This document shows, piece after piece, positions 34,732-46,740 of a stretch of DNA of 64,000 nucleotides. The notes beneath the pieces are model-generated. The model had not been told where the DNA came from and searched no databases. It saw nothing but the letters and a program-made list of their open reading frames with translations. The position numbers were made by a program, and so were the translations under genes. This stretch comes from Stutzerimonas kunmingensis (GTDB lineage: Bacteria; Pseudomonadota; Gammaproteobacteria; Pseudomonadales; Pseudomonadaceae). Numbering within the stretch: the stretch's first letter is position 1; each line of letters begins with the position of its first letter. The stretch lies in assembly GCF_014764705.1 (NCBI RefSeq), contig NZ_JACXXG010000001.1:186001-250000 (forward strand), in the 5' to 3' direction.

Positions 34732-35544
34732 CTACGCAGGTTCCCGGTAATCGGGATGTTCGGCCTGCAGGCGTTGCAAGCGCGCCAGCGGGTCCTGCCG
34801 ATAGAAGTCCGCCAGCTGCGCGTAGACCTCGGGAAAGGCCCGATGCAGCACGTCGGGGGCGCTGAAGAAATACTCGCTGGTAACGGCAAAGAACTCTGCC
34901 GGGTTCTCGGCGGCGTAGGGGTCGATCGGTGTCTCGGCATCCGGGTCGTCGTCGAGTATGCGGTCGAGCTGGTCGTAGGCGCGCTGCATGGCGCTGGCCC
35001 AGGCGTCGATGCGCATCTGCCGGTGCAGCGGCGGCAGGCCATTGGCGTCGCCGTTGAGCATGTCCAGCTTGTGCGCCAGCTCGTGGATCACCAGGTTGTA
35101 GGCCTCCCAGCCGCCACTCTGCTGCACTCCAGGCCAGGCCAGGATCACCGGGCCCTGCAGCCAGGCTTCGCCGCTGTGCTCGGCGTCCCATTCATGCTCG
35201 ACGCCGGCGGCGTCGCGATGCTTCTGCGGGCTGAGGAAGTCGTCGGGGTAGATCACGATCTCGTGAAAGCCGCGATACCAGCCGAGATCGGCCAGGTGCA
35301 GCAGCGGCAATTGCGCCTGCAGCGCCAGGCGTAGGCGGTCCTCGGCTTGTAGTTCGACCCCTGCCAGCGGCGTCAGGCGCTTGTCGTGCAGAAACAGCAC
35401 GGCGCGCTCACGCAGACGGCTCAACTCGTCCCCGCTCAGGCCATCGAGTATCGGCAGGCTGTCGAGCACCTGCTGCCACAGCTCCGGCGCGACCGGGTTG
35501 CGGGCAAGGATGCGTTTGCGCTGCCAGGCGCGGAAGGACCACAT
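34732..35544 (-). CDS. MtfA-like zinc peptidase (M90)
   Basis: A 270-residue protein with the zinc site [12 protein letters not shown] (HExxH) and a downstream acidic ligand region ([14 protein letters not shown]). It matches MtfA/YeeI, the M90 family of cytosolic peptidases. In enterobacteria MtfA interacts with the Mlc regulator. Here it would more simply be a soluble peptidase of unknown substrate. The N-terminal [13 protein letters not shown] pattern is also typical. The start at MWSFRAW is chosen over an ATG 11 codons upstream because the family begins here and GGAG precedes it. Confidence 0.88.
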   Translation of the reverse strand: MWSFRAWQRKRILARNPVAPELWQQVLDSLPILDGLSGDELSRLRERAVLFLHDKRLTPLAGVELQAEDRLRLALQAQLPLLHLADLGWYRGFHEIVIYPDDFLSPQKHRDAAGVEHEWDAEHSGEAWLQGPVILAWPGVQQSGGWEAYNLVIHELAHKLDMLNGDANGLPPLHRQMRIDAWASAMQRAYDQLDRILDDDPDAETPIDPYAAENPAEFFAVTSEYFFSAPDVLHRAFPEVYAQLADFYRQDPLARLQRLQAEHPDYREPA

Positions 35545-35692
35545 GGGCGGAGGCTCCAGTGAAGTGGGCGCCCACATTAAGCGTGGCTGCGGGATGCGAC
35601 AAGCAGTGAAGTGCCGTCGGTCGGTGCGTCACGGGACTGTCAAGCGGGGCCGCTACATCAGGAGAACCACCCATTCGCAAGGAGACCCCGAG

Positions 35693-37246
35693 ATGACCGC
35701 ACCGGATCAGAAACGCCGCCAACTGCTGCAGGGCATCGGCGCCGGCATCGCCCTGCCGGCCCTGGGCATTGCACCCGCCATCATCGCCGCGCCGCGCGAG
35801 CGCCCGCAGATGCTCGACGGCGTGCAGGCCGGCGATGTGGCGGACGGCCGCGCATTGATCTGGAGCCGCTGCGACAGGCCTGGACGACTGGTCGTCGAGT
35901 GGGATACGCGCAGCCGCTTCGGCAATCCGCGGCGAATGCTGTCTTCGATCACCGATGCCGGTCAGGACTTCACCGCCCGCGTCGATCTGCGTGGGCTGCC
36001 GGCAGATCAGTCGATCTTCTACCGCGCGCGCTTCGAGGATGCCCGCAGCGGCGTGCTCAGCGAGCCCTGGTTCGGCCATCTGCGCAGCGCACCAACTCGC
36101 CCGCGCAATATCCGTTTTGTCTGGGGTGGCGATACCTGCGGCCAGGGCTACGGCATCAACCCGGACTTCGGCGGCATGCGCATCTACGAAAGCATGCGCA
36201 TGCGCCGACCGGACTTCTTCCTGCACAGCGGCGACGTGATCTACGCCGACGGGCCGATCCCAGCCGAGCTGACTGCCGAGGACGGCAGCATCTGGCGCAA
36301 TCTGGTCACCGAAGAGAAGAGCAAGGTCGCCGAGACGCTCAATGAGTTTCGCGGCAACTACCGCTACAACCTGCTGGACGAAAATCTGCGCGCCTTCAAC
36401 GCCGAGGTGCCGCAGATCTGGCAGTGGGATGACCACGAGGTGACCAACAACTGGTCGCCGAGCAAGGAGCTGGATGACCGCTATCAGCAGGTGCGCGACA
36501 TCGATACGCTGGTGCAGCGCGCACGCCAGGCCTATCTGGAATACGCACCGATGCGCCTGGCCCGCGGCGACAAGCTCGGGCGCATCTACCGCAAGGTCAG
36601 CTACGGGCCGCTGCTGGATGTGTTCGTGCTGGACATGCGCAGCTACCGTGGGCCGAACACTCACAACCTGCAAGCGGAGCAGGGCAGCGACACGGCGTTT
36701 CTCGGCCGCGAGCAGCTGCGCTGGCTCAAGCGAGAGCTGCGGGCCTCGCGCGCGACCTGGAAGGTCATCGCCGCGGACATGCCCATCGGCCTGCACGTAC
36801 CGGACGGTCCGCGCTGGGAGGCAATCGCCAATGGAAACGACGGTGAGGCGTTGGGCAGGGAGCTGGAAATCGCCGACCTGCTGACCTTCATTCAGCGAGC
36901 ACGAGTGCGCAACACCGTCTGGCTGACCGCGGATGTGCACTACTGCGCGGCGCACCACTACCACCCGAATCGGGCGGCGTATCAGCAGTTCGAGCCGTTC
37001 TGGGAGTTCGTCGCAGGTCCCTTGAACGCCGGCAGCTTTGGACCGAATGCGCTGGATGGCACCTTCGGCCCAGAGGTGGTGTTCCAGAAGGCGGCGCCCA
37101 CGCCGAACAGCTCGCCGCGGGCCGGCTTCCAGTTTTTCGGCGAGGTGGAGATCGACGCGCAGAGCGGTGCGCTGGGCGTGAGTCTGCGCGACATCGACGG
37201 CTCGGTGGTCTACAGCCAGACGCTTGAGCCCTGGCAGCCCGCCTGA
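35693..37246 (+). CDS. Exported PhoD-like alkaline phosphatase
   Basis: A 517-residue protein with a twin-arginine signal (KRRQLLQGIGAGIALPALG) and cleavage near residue 35, so it is exported folded by the TAT system. The domain order is that of PhoD: an N-terminal Ig-like domain, then the metallophosphatase core. Metal-site motifs include WGGDTCGQG, FFLHSGDVIYADGP, WQWDDHEVTNNW and TADVHYCAAHHY. It probably cleaves phosphodiesters or monoesters outside the cytoplasm, using Ca/Fe. AAGGAG lies eight bases before the ATG. No Pho box was identified. Confidence 0.9.
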   Translation: MTAPDQKRRQLLQGIGAGIALPALGIAPAIIAAPRERPQMLDGVQAGDVADGRALIWSRCDRPGRLVVEWDTRSRFGNPRRMLSSITDAGQDFTARVDLRGLPADQSIFYRARFEDARSGVLSEPWFGHLRSAPTRPRNIRFVWGGDTCGQGYGINPDFGGMRIYESMRMRRPDFFLHSGDVIYADGPIPAELTAEDGSIWRNLVTEEKSKVAETLNEFRGNYRYNLLDENLRAFNAEVPQIWQWDDHEVTNNWSPSKELDDRYQQVRDIDTLVQRARQAYLEYAPMRLARGDKLGRIYRKVSYGPLLDVFVLDMRSYRGPNTHNLQAEQGSDTAFLGREQLRWLKRELRASRATWKVIAADMPIGLHVPDGPRWEAIANGNDGEALGRELEIADLLTFIQRARVRNTVWLTADVHYCAAHHYHPNRAAYQQFEPFWEFVAGPLNAGSFGPNALDGTFGPEVVFQKAAPTPNSSPRAGFQFFGEVEIDAQSGALGVSLRDIDGSVVYSQTLEPWQPA

Positions 37247-37252
37247 GCCGGC

Positions 37253-38047
37253 TCAGCCGAGCAGGAAGTTGCCGGCGCGAGGTTCGCCTTCCAGCGCCGG
37301 TACTTCCGCTTCGTCCTTGAGCTGTACGCCAGAGAGCTGCCGGCGGCTGGCTTCGCGCATCAGATAGAGCAGGCGGTGCGCGGCGAGGTTGTAGCTCAGG
37401 CCTTCTGGGCGAATGTTGGAAATGCAGTTGCGCTGCGCATCGTGCCGGCCGACCTGCGGCGCCCAGGTGAAATACAGGCCCAGGCTGTCCGGCGAGCTGA
37501 GCCCTGGGCGTTCGCCGAGCAGGATCACCACCATGCGCGCCTTGAGGCGCTGGCCGATTTCGTCGGCAATCGCGACGCGGCCCTGTTCGACCAGGGTGAT
37601 TGGCCCGAGCGCCCAGCCTTCGGCCTGACACTGCTCCCCGATCTTCAAGGCCATCGGTGCGGCGTGGCGCTGCACCGCCAGTGCGGAGAGGCCGTCGGCG
37701 ATCACCAGCGCCAGATCGCAACCGTCGCCCGCATGCTCATCGAGCGTTGCGGCGCTGGCTTCGTCGAGGCGCCGACCGAGGTCCGGGCGCTGCAGGTAGA
37801 TCTGCCGGTCGGTGGCGGCGCTGCGCAGATGCAGGCAGCCAAGTTCATGTTTCTTCAGCTCGCCAGCCAGCGCTGCGCAGTCCAGCGGCAGATGCACCGC
37901 GTCGCGCGCCTGGGCGTGGGCGAACTGGAAATCCAGCTGTGCGTCGGTGGGCAGGCTGACACCAGCCCGGCCAAGGGCGATGCGTGCCGGGGTCACCTGG
38001 CGCAGGTGCTGCCAGGGATTCTCTATCGTGGGGGAGCGATCGGGCAT
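37253..38047 (-). CDS. eutC: Ethanolamine ammonia-lyase small subunit
   Basis: A 264-residue EutC subunit. It binds adenosylcobalamin together with EutB and helps to convert ethanolamine to acetaldehyde and ammonia. Typical parts are [16 protein letters not shown] near the N-terminus, [19 protein letters not shown] in the middle, [17 protein letters not shown] and [13 protein letters not shown]. The N-terminal targeting extension used for microcompartments is short or absent, in keeping with the lack of shell genes nearby. It lies 85 bases downstream of eutB. Confidence 0.95.
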   Translation of the reverse strand: MPDRSPTIENPWQHLRQVTPARIALGRAGVSLPTDAQLDFQFAHAQARDAVHLPLDCAALAGELKKHELGCLHLRSAATDRQIYLQRPDLGRRLDEASAATLDEHAGDGCDLALVIADGLSALAVQRHAAPMALKIGEQCQAEGWALGPITLVEQGRVAIADEIGQRLKARMVVILLGERPGLSSPDSLGLYFTWAPQVGRHDAQRNCISNIRPEGLSYNLAAHRLLYLMREASRRQLSGVQLKDEAEVPALEGEPRAGNFLLG

Positions 38048-38132
38048 GGCTACCTCGGAGCGTGACGGTCGGACGCGTGAAGAAGCGCGCAGCGTTTTCC
38101 ACCTGAGGATGGGCGAGGTAGCAAGAGCGGCT

Positions 38133-39524
38133 TCATGCCATTTTCTCCAGCGCCCGGCGGAACGGCTCGGGCAGCTCGCGGCCGAGCTGCAGGCGGTTGC
38201 CGTCCTGCCGGAGGATCTGCATCTTCGCCAGCCACTCCTCGAATTCCGGCGCGGGCCTGCGGCCCAGCACCTGGCGCACGTAGAGCGCGTCGTGGAAGGA
38301 GGTGGTCTGGTAGTTGAGCATCACATCGTCCGAGCCCGGGATGCCCATGATGAAGTTGATGCCCGCTGTGCCGAGGAGGGTCAGTAGCATGTCCATGTCG
38401 TCCTGGTCGGCTTCGGCGTGGTTGGTGTAGCAGATGTCGCAACCCATGGGCACGCCGAGCAGCTTGCCGCAGAAGTGGTCTTCCAGCCCGGCGCGGATGA
38501 TCTGCTTGCCGTTGTAGAGGTATTCCGGGCCGATAAAGCCCACCACGGTGTTCACCAGCAGCGGCTTGTAGCGGCGTGCGACGGCGTAGGCGCGGGCTTC
38601 GCAGGTCTGCTGATCGACGCCGTGGTGGGCGTTGGCCGACAGCGCGCTGCCCTGGCCGGTCTCGAAATACATCAGGTTGTCGCCGAGGGTGCCGCGCTTC
38701 TGCGACAGACCGGCCTCGTAGCCTTCCTGCAGCGTCGCCAGGCTGATGCCGAAGCTGGCATTGGCCGCCTCGGTGCCGGCGATGGACTGGAACACCAGAT
38801 CCAGCGGCGCGCCGCGATTGATCGCCTCGATGGAGGTGGTGACGTGGGTGAGGATGCAGGCCTGGGTCGGGATCTCGTAGCGGCTGATCACCGCATCGAG
38901 CATCTTCAGCAGCTCGCAGATGCCGGCGGTGCTGTCGGTGGCCGGGTTGATGCCGATCACCGCATCGCCGTTGCCGTAGAGCAGGCCGTCGAGGATGCTC
39001 GCAGCGATGCCGGCACCGTCGTCGGTCGGGTGATTGGGCTGCAGCCGGGTGGACATGCGCCCGGCCAGGCCGATGGTGTTGCGAAAGCGGGTGACGACCC
39101 GGACCTTCTGCGCGACCAGGATCAGGTCCTGTACTCGCATGATCTTCGACACCGCCGCGACTATCTCTGGCGTCAGGCCCGGTGCCAGAGCCTTTAGGGA
39201 CGACTCGTCGGCATCCTCGCCGAGCAGCCAGTTGCGGAAATCGCCCACGGTCAGGTGGCTGACCGGGGCGAAGGCAGCGGCGTCATGGCTGTCGATGATC
39301 AGCCGAGTGACTTCATCGCTTTCGTAGGGAATCAGCGCTTCTTCGAGAAAGCGCTTGAGCGGCACCGAGGCCAGGCACATCTGCGCCGCCACGCGTTCGG
39401 CGTCGCTGCCCGCCGCGACCCCGGCGAGCAGGTCGCCGGAGCGCGCCGGGCTGGCCTTGGCCATCACCTCGCGCAGGTCGTCGAAGCGCCAGGTGGTGCC
39501 GCCCACGCTGTGCGAGTAAGCCAT
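38133..39524 (-). CDS. eutB: Ethanolamine ammonia-lyase large subunit
   Basis: A 463-residue catalytic subunit with a TIM-barrel fold. Conserved segments include [14 protein letters not shown] at the start, [28 protein letters not shown] and [17 protein letters not shown]. Length is normal. GGAGG precedes the ATG at good spacing. It lies between the permease gene and eutC on the same strand. The operon appears to take up ethanolamine and break it down in the cytosol. Confidence 0.96.
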   Translation of the reverse strand: MAYSHSVGGTTWRFDDLREVMAKASPARSGDLLAGVAAGSDAERVAAQMCLASVPLKRFLEEALIPYESDEVTRLIIDSHDAAAFAPVSHLTVGDFRNWLLGEDADESSLKALAPGLTPEIVAAVSKIMRVQDLILVAQKVRVVTRFRNTIGLAGRMSTRLQPNHPTDDGAGIAASILDGLLYGNGDAVIGINPATDSTAGICELLKMLDAVISRYEIPTQACILTHVTTSIEAINRGAPLDLVFQSIAGTEAANASFGISLATLQEGYEAGLSQKRGTLGDNLMYFETGQGSALSANAHHGVDQQTCEARAYAVARRYKPLLVNTVVGFIGPEYLYNGKQIIRAGLEDHFCGKLLGVPMGCDICYTNHAEADQDDMDMLLTLLGTAGINFIMGIPGSDDVMLNYQTTSFHDALYVRQVLGRRPAPEFEEWLAKMQILRQDGNRLQLGRELPEPFRRALEKMA

Positions 39525-39539
39525 GTCAGCCTCCTTCTC

Positions 39540-40988
39540 TCAGTGCAGCGATGCTTCGGCCTTCTCGATTGCCGCGAATTCCTCTTCCGGCGTGCCGGCC
39601 ACCAGATGATGTCGACTGTAGATCGCAAAGTAGGCGATGAAGATCCCGTAGATGATCGCGGCGCCGATCACCACGCGAGGATCGACCAGGAAGCCCGCGA
39701 TGACCGCGATGCAGGCCAGCACCAGCGCCACGCCCGAGGTGACGATGCCACCGGGCGTCTTGTACGGGCGTTGCAGGTCCGGCCGGCGCAGGCGCAGGAC
39801 GATGTGCGAGGCCATCATCAAGACGTAGGAGATGGTTGCGCCGAACACCGCGACGAGGATCAGCAGGTCGCCCTGGCCGGTCAGCGACAGCAGGAAGCCG
39901 ATCACGCCGGGGATCACCAGTGCCAGCACCGGCGCCTTGTTCTTGTTGGTCAGCGACAGCTTGCGCGGCAGGTAGCCGGCCCGCGACAGGGCGAAGATCT
40001 GCCGCGAGTAGGCATAGATGATCGAGAAGAAGCTGGCGATCAGCCCGGCCAGGCCGACCAGGTTGACGAAGCCGCTCATCCAGGTGGACGAGCCGTAGGC
40101 CGTGGTCAGCGCTTCCACCAGCGGGTTGCCGGATGCCACCAGGGTGCTGGAACCGGCGCCGCCAGGGCCGACCAGGAGGATCAGGCCGGCAAAGGCGACC
40201 AGTATCAGCATGGCGCCGATCAGCCCGCGGGGCATGTCGCGCTGCGGGTTCTTGGTTTCCTCGGCGGCCAGCGGCACGCCTTCGACGGCGAGGAAGAACC
40301 AGATCGCGTAGGGAATCGCCGCCCAGATGCCGACATAGCCGTAGGGCAGGAAATTGCTGGCGCCAGCAGCGGTGGTCGGCGCGATATCGAGCAGCTTGTC
40401 GACCGAGAAGTGCGGCACCATCGCCAAAATGAACACTGCGAGCGCCAGCGCGGCGATGGCGGTGATGATGAACATCAGCTTCAGCGCCTCGCCGACGCCG
40501 AAGATGTGGATGCCGATGAAGACGATGTAGAACGCCAGGTACACCATCCAGCCGCCGACGCCGAACAGCGACTCGCAGTAGGCGCCGATGAACACGGCGA
40601 TGGCCGCCGGCGCGATGGCGTATTCGATGAGGATCGCCGTGCCGGTGAGAAAGCCGCCCAGCGGGCCGAACGCGGTGCGGGCGAAGCCGTAGCCGCCGCC
40701 AGCGGTGGGCACCATCGAGGACAGCTCGGCCAGCGAGAAACACATGCACAGGTACATGGTCGCCATCAGCAGCGTGGCGATGAACAGCCCGCCCCAACCG
40801 CCCTGGGCGAGGCCGAAGTTCCAGCCGGCGTAGTCGCCGGAGATCACGTAGGCCACGCCGAGGCCGACCAGCAGCACCCAGCCGGCGGCGCCTTTCTTCA
40901 GTTCGCGTTCCTGGAAATAGCTGCTGCCGACGGTTTCGAAATCGACGGTGTGTTGCGGGGGCGTTGAACTGCTGTGTTCGAGAGCCAT
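39540..40988 (-). CDS. Ethanolamine permease (APC family)
   Basis: A 482-residue APC-superfamily transporter with about twelve membrane helices. It resembles Eat-type ethanolamine permeases (GDYAGWNFGLAQGGWGGLF early in the protein, AGGGYGFARTAFGPLGGF after). Position directly upstream of eutB supports the substrate. The start at MALEHSSS has GAGGA upstream. A longer frame of 13 more codons lacks a ribosome site. It should bring ethanolamine in by proton symport or exchange. Confidence 0.88.
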   Translation of the reverse strand: MALEHSSSTPPQHTVDFETVGSSYFQERELKKGAAGWVLLVGLGVAYVISGDYAGWNFGLAQGGWGGLFIATLLMATMYLCMCFSLAELSSMVPTAGGGYGFARTAFGPLGGFLTGTAILIEYAIAPAAIAVFIGAYCESLFGVGGWMVYLAFYIVFIGIHIFGVGEALKLMFIITAIAALALAVFILAMVPHFSVDKLLDIAPTTAAGASNFLPYGYVGIWAAIPYAIWFFLAVEGVPLAAEETKNPQRDMPRGLIGAMLILVAFAGLILLVGPGGAGSSTLVASGNPLVEALTTAYGSSTWMSGFVNLVGLAGLIASFFSIIYAYSRQIFALSRAGYLPRKLSLTNKNKAPVLALVIPGVIGFLLSLTGQGDLLILVAVFGATISYVLMMASHIVLRLRRPDLQRPYKTPGGIVTSGVALVLACIAVIAGFLVDPRVVIGAAIIYGIFIAYFAIYSRHHLVAGTPEEEFAAIEKAEASLH

Positions 40989-41183
40989 GATCGTTCCTCG
41001 CAGGTGGTTGGCAACTCTCCCTAGCAAGCGTCATGCCCCGCGCCGCAAACCTGGCGGTTGCGGTGTTTTGTCAGCCAAGTCTGGCAGGAACGCACCTTTA
41101 TCGAGCTTCGCGGCACCACGGCGGCGCTCGCAGGCGTCTTGTTCTAACCGGCGGCGGGCGCGGTGCCCGCCGCCTTCAGCCCA

Positions 41184-42704
<1,521 letters not shown>

Positions 42705-42826
42705 GGGGGGCTCCGGTTTTTTCTTGGATGGAGATTCGCTGCATAAAGCGTAGATCACGACTTGAATACTGTCGCGGTGGCCAGGGGCGCTTTTCGTGGC
42801 GGCAGGGCGAGCGCTGCCGCGCGGTC

Positions 42827-42850
42827 GGGCCGGGGCAGAAGCCCCGGCCC
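42827..42850. terminator. Strong GC hairpin between alcohol and aldehyde dehydrogenases
   Basis: A perfect 10-bp stem (GGGCCGGGGC/GCCCCGGCCC) with loop AGAA lies just after the alcohol dehydrogenase stop. There is no T tract, so it may be an attenuating or RNA-stabilising structure and not a full terminator. Confidence 0.5.
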
Positions 42851-42856
42851 AGGGGC

Positions 42857-44005
42857 TCAGAGGGCGCTATGGAAGATCGCTTCGATTTCCTCTTGCGTGG
42901 CGCGGCGCGGGTTGGTCAGGCCGCAGGCATCGTTCATGGCGTTAGCGGCCAGCGTCGGGATGTCATCGGCCTTGGCGCCAAGCTCGGCCAGGCCGCCCGG
43001 AATGCCGATTGCCTGCGACAGGGTACGGATTGCCACGAGTGCGGCTTCGGCACCCTGCGCGGCGTCCAGTCCGCGGGTCTCCACGCCCATCGCGGTTGCA
43101 ACGTCGCGCAGGCGTTCGGGGCAGACGCTGGCGTTGTAGCTCTCCACGTGAGGCAGCAGTACGGCGTTGCAGACACCATGCGGCAGATCGTAGAAGCCGC
43201 CGAGCTGGTGAGCCATGGCGTGCACGTAGCCCAGCGAGGCGTTGTTGAACGCCATGCCAGCGAGGAACTGCGCGTAGGCCATGTTTTCGCGGGCGGGCAT
43301 GTCGCTGCCGTTCTCGACGGCGGTACGCAGATTTGTCGAGATCAGCTCGATGGCCTTGAGTGCGCAGGCGTCGGTGATGGGTGTGGCGGCGGTCGAGACA
43401 TAGGCCTCAACCGCGTGGGTGAGCGCATCCATCCCGGTGGCTGCGGTCAGTCCCTTGGGCATTGCGACCATCAGTGCCGGGTCGTTCACCGACAGCAGCG
43501 GTGTGACGTTGCGGTCGACGATGGCCATTTTCACGTGACGGGTTTCGTCGGTGATGATGCAAAAGCGTGTCATCTCGCTGGCGGTGCCGGCGGTGGTATT
43601 GATCGCTACCAGTGGCATTTGTGGCTTGGCGGAGCGGTCCACGCCCTCGTAGTCGGCAATCTGTCCGCCATTGGTCGCGCATAGGGCGATGCCCTTGGCG
43701 CAGTCATGGGACGAGCCACCGCCGAGGGAGATGATGAAATCGCAAGCGCTGTCGCGTAGCTGTGCCAGGCCCTTTTCAACGTTGCCAACGGTTGGGTTGG
43801 GTTGGGCGCCATCGAATACGACCGATTGGATGTCCTGGGTGGCCAGCAGCGCGACAACCTTTTCGGCGACGCCAGCGCGTGCCAGTCCAACGTCGGTGAC
43901 GATCAGCGCTTTGCGAAAGCCGTAGTTGGCGATAGCGACCATCGCCTCATCGAGGCTACCGGCGCCCATCATGTTCACTGCGGGGATGAAGAAGGTGCTG
44001 CTCAT
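42857..44005 (-). CDS. Iron-containing alcohol dehydrogenase, YiaY-like
   Basis: A 382-residue group III alcohol dehydrogenase very like E. coli Yia[21 protein letters not shown] at the start, the coenzyme motif [16 protein letters not shown], and iron ligands in the region [22 protein letters not shown]. It interconverts an alcohol and aldehyde with NAD(H). In this setting it may handle ethanol and acetaldehyde beside the ethanolamine genes. AGGGA precedes the ATG MSSTFF. Transcription is leftward towards the aldehyde dehydrogenase gene. Confidence 0.9.
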   Translation of the reverse strand: MSSTFFIPAVNMMGAGSLDEAMVAIANYGFRKALIVTDVGLARAGVAEKVVALLATQDIQSVVFDGAQPNPTVGNVEKGLAQLRDSACDFIISLGGGSSHDCAKGIALCATNGGQIADYEGVDRSAKPQMPLVAINTTAGTASEMTRFCIITDETRHVKMAIVDRNVTPLLSVNDPALMVAMPKGLTAATGMDALTHAVEAYVSTAATPITDACALKAIELISTNLRTAVENGSDMPARENMAYAQFLAGMAFNNASLGYVHAMAHQLGGFYDLPHGVCNAVLLPHVESYNASVCPERLRDVATAMGVETRGLDAAQGAEAALVAIRTLSQAIGIPGGLAELGAKADDIPTLAANAMNDACGLTNPRRATQEEIEAIFHSAL

Positions 44006-44209
44006 GGAGAATTCCCTTGTGATTGTCTGAAAGTGGTACTTGCAGCATCGCATCTGGACCGGGGGGCGAAATGATCTGGATCAAGAAGGTGACCGATCAG
44101 TCGCGTTTCGGCCCTGCGCCCGACTAACGGCGCCTGGTCGGCTGGGATGGCCTGCTGTGCTAACCTGCGCCGCAGTTTTCAGTGGGTCTCACCGGTTTTG
44201 AGGGCATCC

Positions 44210-45559
44210 ATGCATATCCATATTCTCGGCATCTGCGGCACCTTCATGGGGTCGCTTGCGGTGCTGGCCAAGGAGCTCGGGCATCGCGTCACCGGCTCCG
44301 ACGCCAACGTCTACCCACCGATGAGCACCCAGCTCGAAGCGCAGGGCATCGAGCTGACCCAGGGCTACGAGCCGAGCCAGCTCGAGCCGGCGCCGGATCT
44401 GGTGGTGATCGGCAATGCGCTGTCGCGTGGCAACCCTGCCGTGGAGTACGCGCTGAACAAGGGCCTGCCCTATGTCTCCGGCCCGCAGTGGCTGGCCGAT
44501 CACGTGCTGCAGGGGCGCTGGGTCCTAGCCGCGGCTGGCACCCATGGCAAGACCACCACAAGCAGCATGCTCGCTTGGGTACTGGAGCACGCGGGCATGA
44601 GCCCGGGGTTCCTCATCGGTGGGGTTCCGCAGAACTTCGGCATCTCCGCGCGCCTGGGCGGCACACCGTTCTTCGTAGTCGAGGCCGACGAATACGACAG
44701 TGCCTTCTTCGACAAGCGCAGCAAATTCGTCCATTACCGCCCGCGCACGGCAATCCTGAACAATCTCGAATTCGATCACGCGGACATTTTCCCGGATCTC
44801 GCGGCTATCGAGCGGCAGTTTCACCATCTTGTGCGTACCGTGCCGAGCGAAGGGCTGGTCATCCATCCCGAGTCGGAGGCGGCGCTCAAGCGCGTGATCG
44901 GCATGGGTTGCTGGACGCCAGTGCAGACCACCGGTGACGGCGGCGAGTGGCAGGCCAAGCTGCTCAGCGCCGACGGTTCGCGTTTTGAGGTGATCTTCGA
45001 TGGCGAGGTACAGGGCGTGGTGGACTGGCAGCTGACCGGTCTGCACAACGTCAACAATGCGCTGGCGACGCTCGCCGCGGCACGGCATGTCGGCGTGCTG
45101 CCGAAGCAGGGCGCCGAGGCGCTGAGCGAGTTCCTGAGCGTCAAGCGACGCATGGAAAAGGTCGCCGAGGTCAACGGCGTGACCATCTATGACGACTTCG
45201 CCCACCACCCGACCGCCATCGCCACCACCCTCGACGGCCTGCGCAAGCGCGTCGGTGATACGCCGATCATCGCGGTGGTCGAACCGCGTTCCAACTCCAT
45301 GAAGCTCGGCGCGCATCGCGAGGGCCTGGCTGAATCCGTGGCGCTGGCCAACCAGGCGCTCTGGTACGCACCCGCCAATCTTGGCTGGGATCTGGCCGCA
45401 ACCGTCGCCGGCTCGCCGGTGCCGACCACCGTGTGCGATTCGCTGGAGGCGATCATCGCCAAGGTGAAAGCTGACGCCGTGCCGGGCACCCAGGTGGTGG
45501 TGATGAGCAATGGCGGTTTCGGTGGGTTGCACGGCAAATTGGCTGAGGCGTTGAGCTGA
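44210..45559 (+). CDS. mpl: UDP-MurNAc:tripeptide ligase Mpl
   Basis: A 449-residue Mur-ligase family enzyme. It attaches recycled L-Ala-gamma-D-Glu-meso-DAP to UDP-MurNAc in peptidoglycan recycling. The N-terminal motif is MHIHILGICGTFMGSLA. The ATP site is AAAGTHGKTTTSSMLAW (about 104-120), followed by FFVVEADEYDSAFFDKRSKF and YDDFAHHPTAIATTL. Length fits. GAGGG lies before the ATG. An upstream in-frame start adds 21 residues not shared by the family. Confidence 0.96.
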   Translation: MHIHILGICGTFMGSLAVLAKELGHRVTGSDANVYPPMSTQLEAQGIELTQGYEPSQLEPAPDLVVIGNALSRGNPAVEYALNKGLPYVSGPQWLADHVLQGRWVLAAAGTHGKTTTSSMLAWVLEHAGMSPGFLIGGVPQNFGISARLGGTPFFVVEADEYDSAFFDKRSKFVHYRPRTAILNNLEFDHADIFPDLAAIERQFHHLVRTVPSEGLVIHPESEAALKRVIGMGCWTPVQTTGDGGEWQAKLLSADGSRFEVIFDGEVQGVVDWQLTGLHNVNNALATLAAARHVGVLPKQGAEALSEFLSVKRRMEKVAEVNGVTIYDDFAHHPTAIATTLDGLRKRVGDTPIIAVVEPRSNSMKLGAHREGLAESVALANQALWYAPANLGWDLAATVAGSPVPTTVCDSLEAIIAKVKADAVPGTQVVVMSNGGFGGLHGKLAEALS

Positions 45560-45565
45560 TTGCTC

Positions 45566-45697
45566 AAGGTGGAAAACGCTTTGCGGTTTTCCACCCTACG
45601 ATGACCGTGGGTAGGGTGGAAATCGCCGAAGGCATTTCCACGCGGATCGCATCAGCGAGTAGGGTGGGCCGGGCGGCGTTCCGCTTCGGCCCGCCCG
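45566..45697. repeat. Cluster of three extragenic palindromes
   Basis: Three hairpins lie in tandem between mpl and ubiX: 45568-45595 (GGTGGAAAAC/GTTTTCCACC), 45616-45641 (GTGGAAAT/ATTTCCAC) and about 45662-45696 (GGGC-rich). The second and third carry the leading motif TAGGGTGG, and the first carries its inverse at the end. This looks like a dispersed intergenic repeat family of pseudomonads. The first hairpin could also serve as the mpl terminator. Confidence 0.6.
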
Positions 45698-45730
45698 AAC
45701 ACGACCAAGCGGCTACAAGGGAACAAATGT

Positions 45731-46360
45731 ATGAACGGACCGGAACGCATCACCTTGGCCATGACCGGCGCGTCCGGCGCGCAGTACGGCCTGCGCCTGC
45801 TCGATTGCCTGATCCAGGAGGACCGCGAGGTGCACTTCCTGATCTCCAAGGCCGCGCAGCTGGTGATGGCCACCGAGACCGATGTGGTGCTGCCGGCCAA
45901 GCCGCAGGCCATGCAGGCGTTCCTCTCGGAATACACCGGTGCTGCCGCCGGGCAGATCCGCGTGTTCGCCAAGGAGGACTGGATGGCGCCACCGGCCTCC
46001 GGCTCCGGCGCACCGACCGCCATGGTGGTGGTGCCATGCTCCACCGGCACGCTCTCGGCGATTGCCGCCGGCGCCTGCAACAACCTGATCGAGCGTGCCG
46101 CCGACGTCGCGCTCAAGGAACGTCGCCAGTTGATCCTGGTACCGCGTGAGGCCCCTTATTCGAGCATTCACCTTGAGAACATGCTCAAGCTATCCAACCT
46201 CGGGGTGACCATCCTGCCGGCCTCGCCGGGCTTCTATCACCAGCCGCAGACCATCGACGACCTGGTCGATTTCGTCGTCGCGCGCATCCTCAATCTGCTC
46301 AATATCCCGCAGGACATGCTGCCGCGCTGGGGCGAGCACCATATCGTCAGTGACGATTGA
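45731..46360 (+). CDS. ubiX: Flavin prenyltransferase UbiX
   Basis: A 209-residue enzyme that prenylates FMN to supply the cofactor of the UbiD decarboxylase in ubiquinone synthesis. Typical segments: [18 protein letters not shown] at the start, [27 protein letters not shown] in the middle and [17 protein letters not shown], which carries the prenyl-phosphate site. Length is normal. It follows mpl in the same direction after a repeat cluster. Confidence 0.95.
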   Translation: MNGPERITLAMTGASGAQYGLRLLDCLIQEDREVHFLISKAAQLVMATETDVVLPAKPQAMQAFLSEYTGAAAGQIRVFAKEDWMAPPASGSGAPTAMVVVPCSTGTLSAIAAGACNNLIERAADVALKERRQLILVPREAPYSSIHLENMLKLSNLGVTILPASPGFYHQPQTIDDLVDFVVARILNLLNIPQDMLPRWGEHHIVSDD

Positions 46361-46361
46361 G

Positions 46362-46652
46362 ATGATCGGCCGAGCGCTGCTACTCCTGGCGACGCTGAGC
46401 CAGCTCGGGGGCTGTGCCAGCGTGCGCACGCTGGATGCCGCCAAGCCCGGCGCACCGATCATCTACTCCGGCACGCGCCTGGACTGGTACAGCCTCAACG
46501 GCGGTTGCTGCCCGATGGATCGTTTCGGTGCCATGCCGCCGAAATATCCCGCGCTGGATCTGCCCGCCAGCGCCCTGGTGGATACGCTGCTGTTGCCCTT
46601 CGCCGTGGCGGCGGAGCTGGGTGTCGGCCTCGGCGTGCGCGGCGGTCTTTGA
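46362..46652 (+). CDS. Small YceK-like lipoprotein
   Basis: A 96-residue lipoprotein. The signal ends with LGGC, and the mature part has the family pattern [17 protein letters not shown] then [21 protein letters not shown]. This matches the YceK/YidQ group of short outer-membrane lipoproteins with unknown role. Its ATG immediately follows the ubiX stop, so it is probably translated from the same message. A GTG four codons upstream, overlapping ubiX, is an alternative start. Confidence 0.78.
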   Translation: MIGRALLLLATLSQLGGCASVRTLDAAKPGAPIIYSGTRLDWYSLNGGCCPMDRFGAMPPKYPALDLPASALVDTLLLPFAVAAELGVGLGVRGGL

Positions 46653-46740
46653 GCGGCGCGCCTTATTACTGATCTGGGTTCAGGCTGGCCTCCCGTGCAG
46701 CAGGCATAATTTCCCCGTCTGCGGCACAAGGAGAACAGGT

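Noticed and set aside
39255..40967. Rightward frame across eutB and the permease gene
   Set aside because: It is antisense to two conserved genes. Its translation is Asp/His/Gln-rich repeats without a fold.
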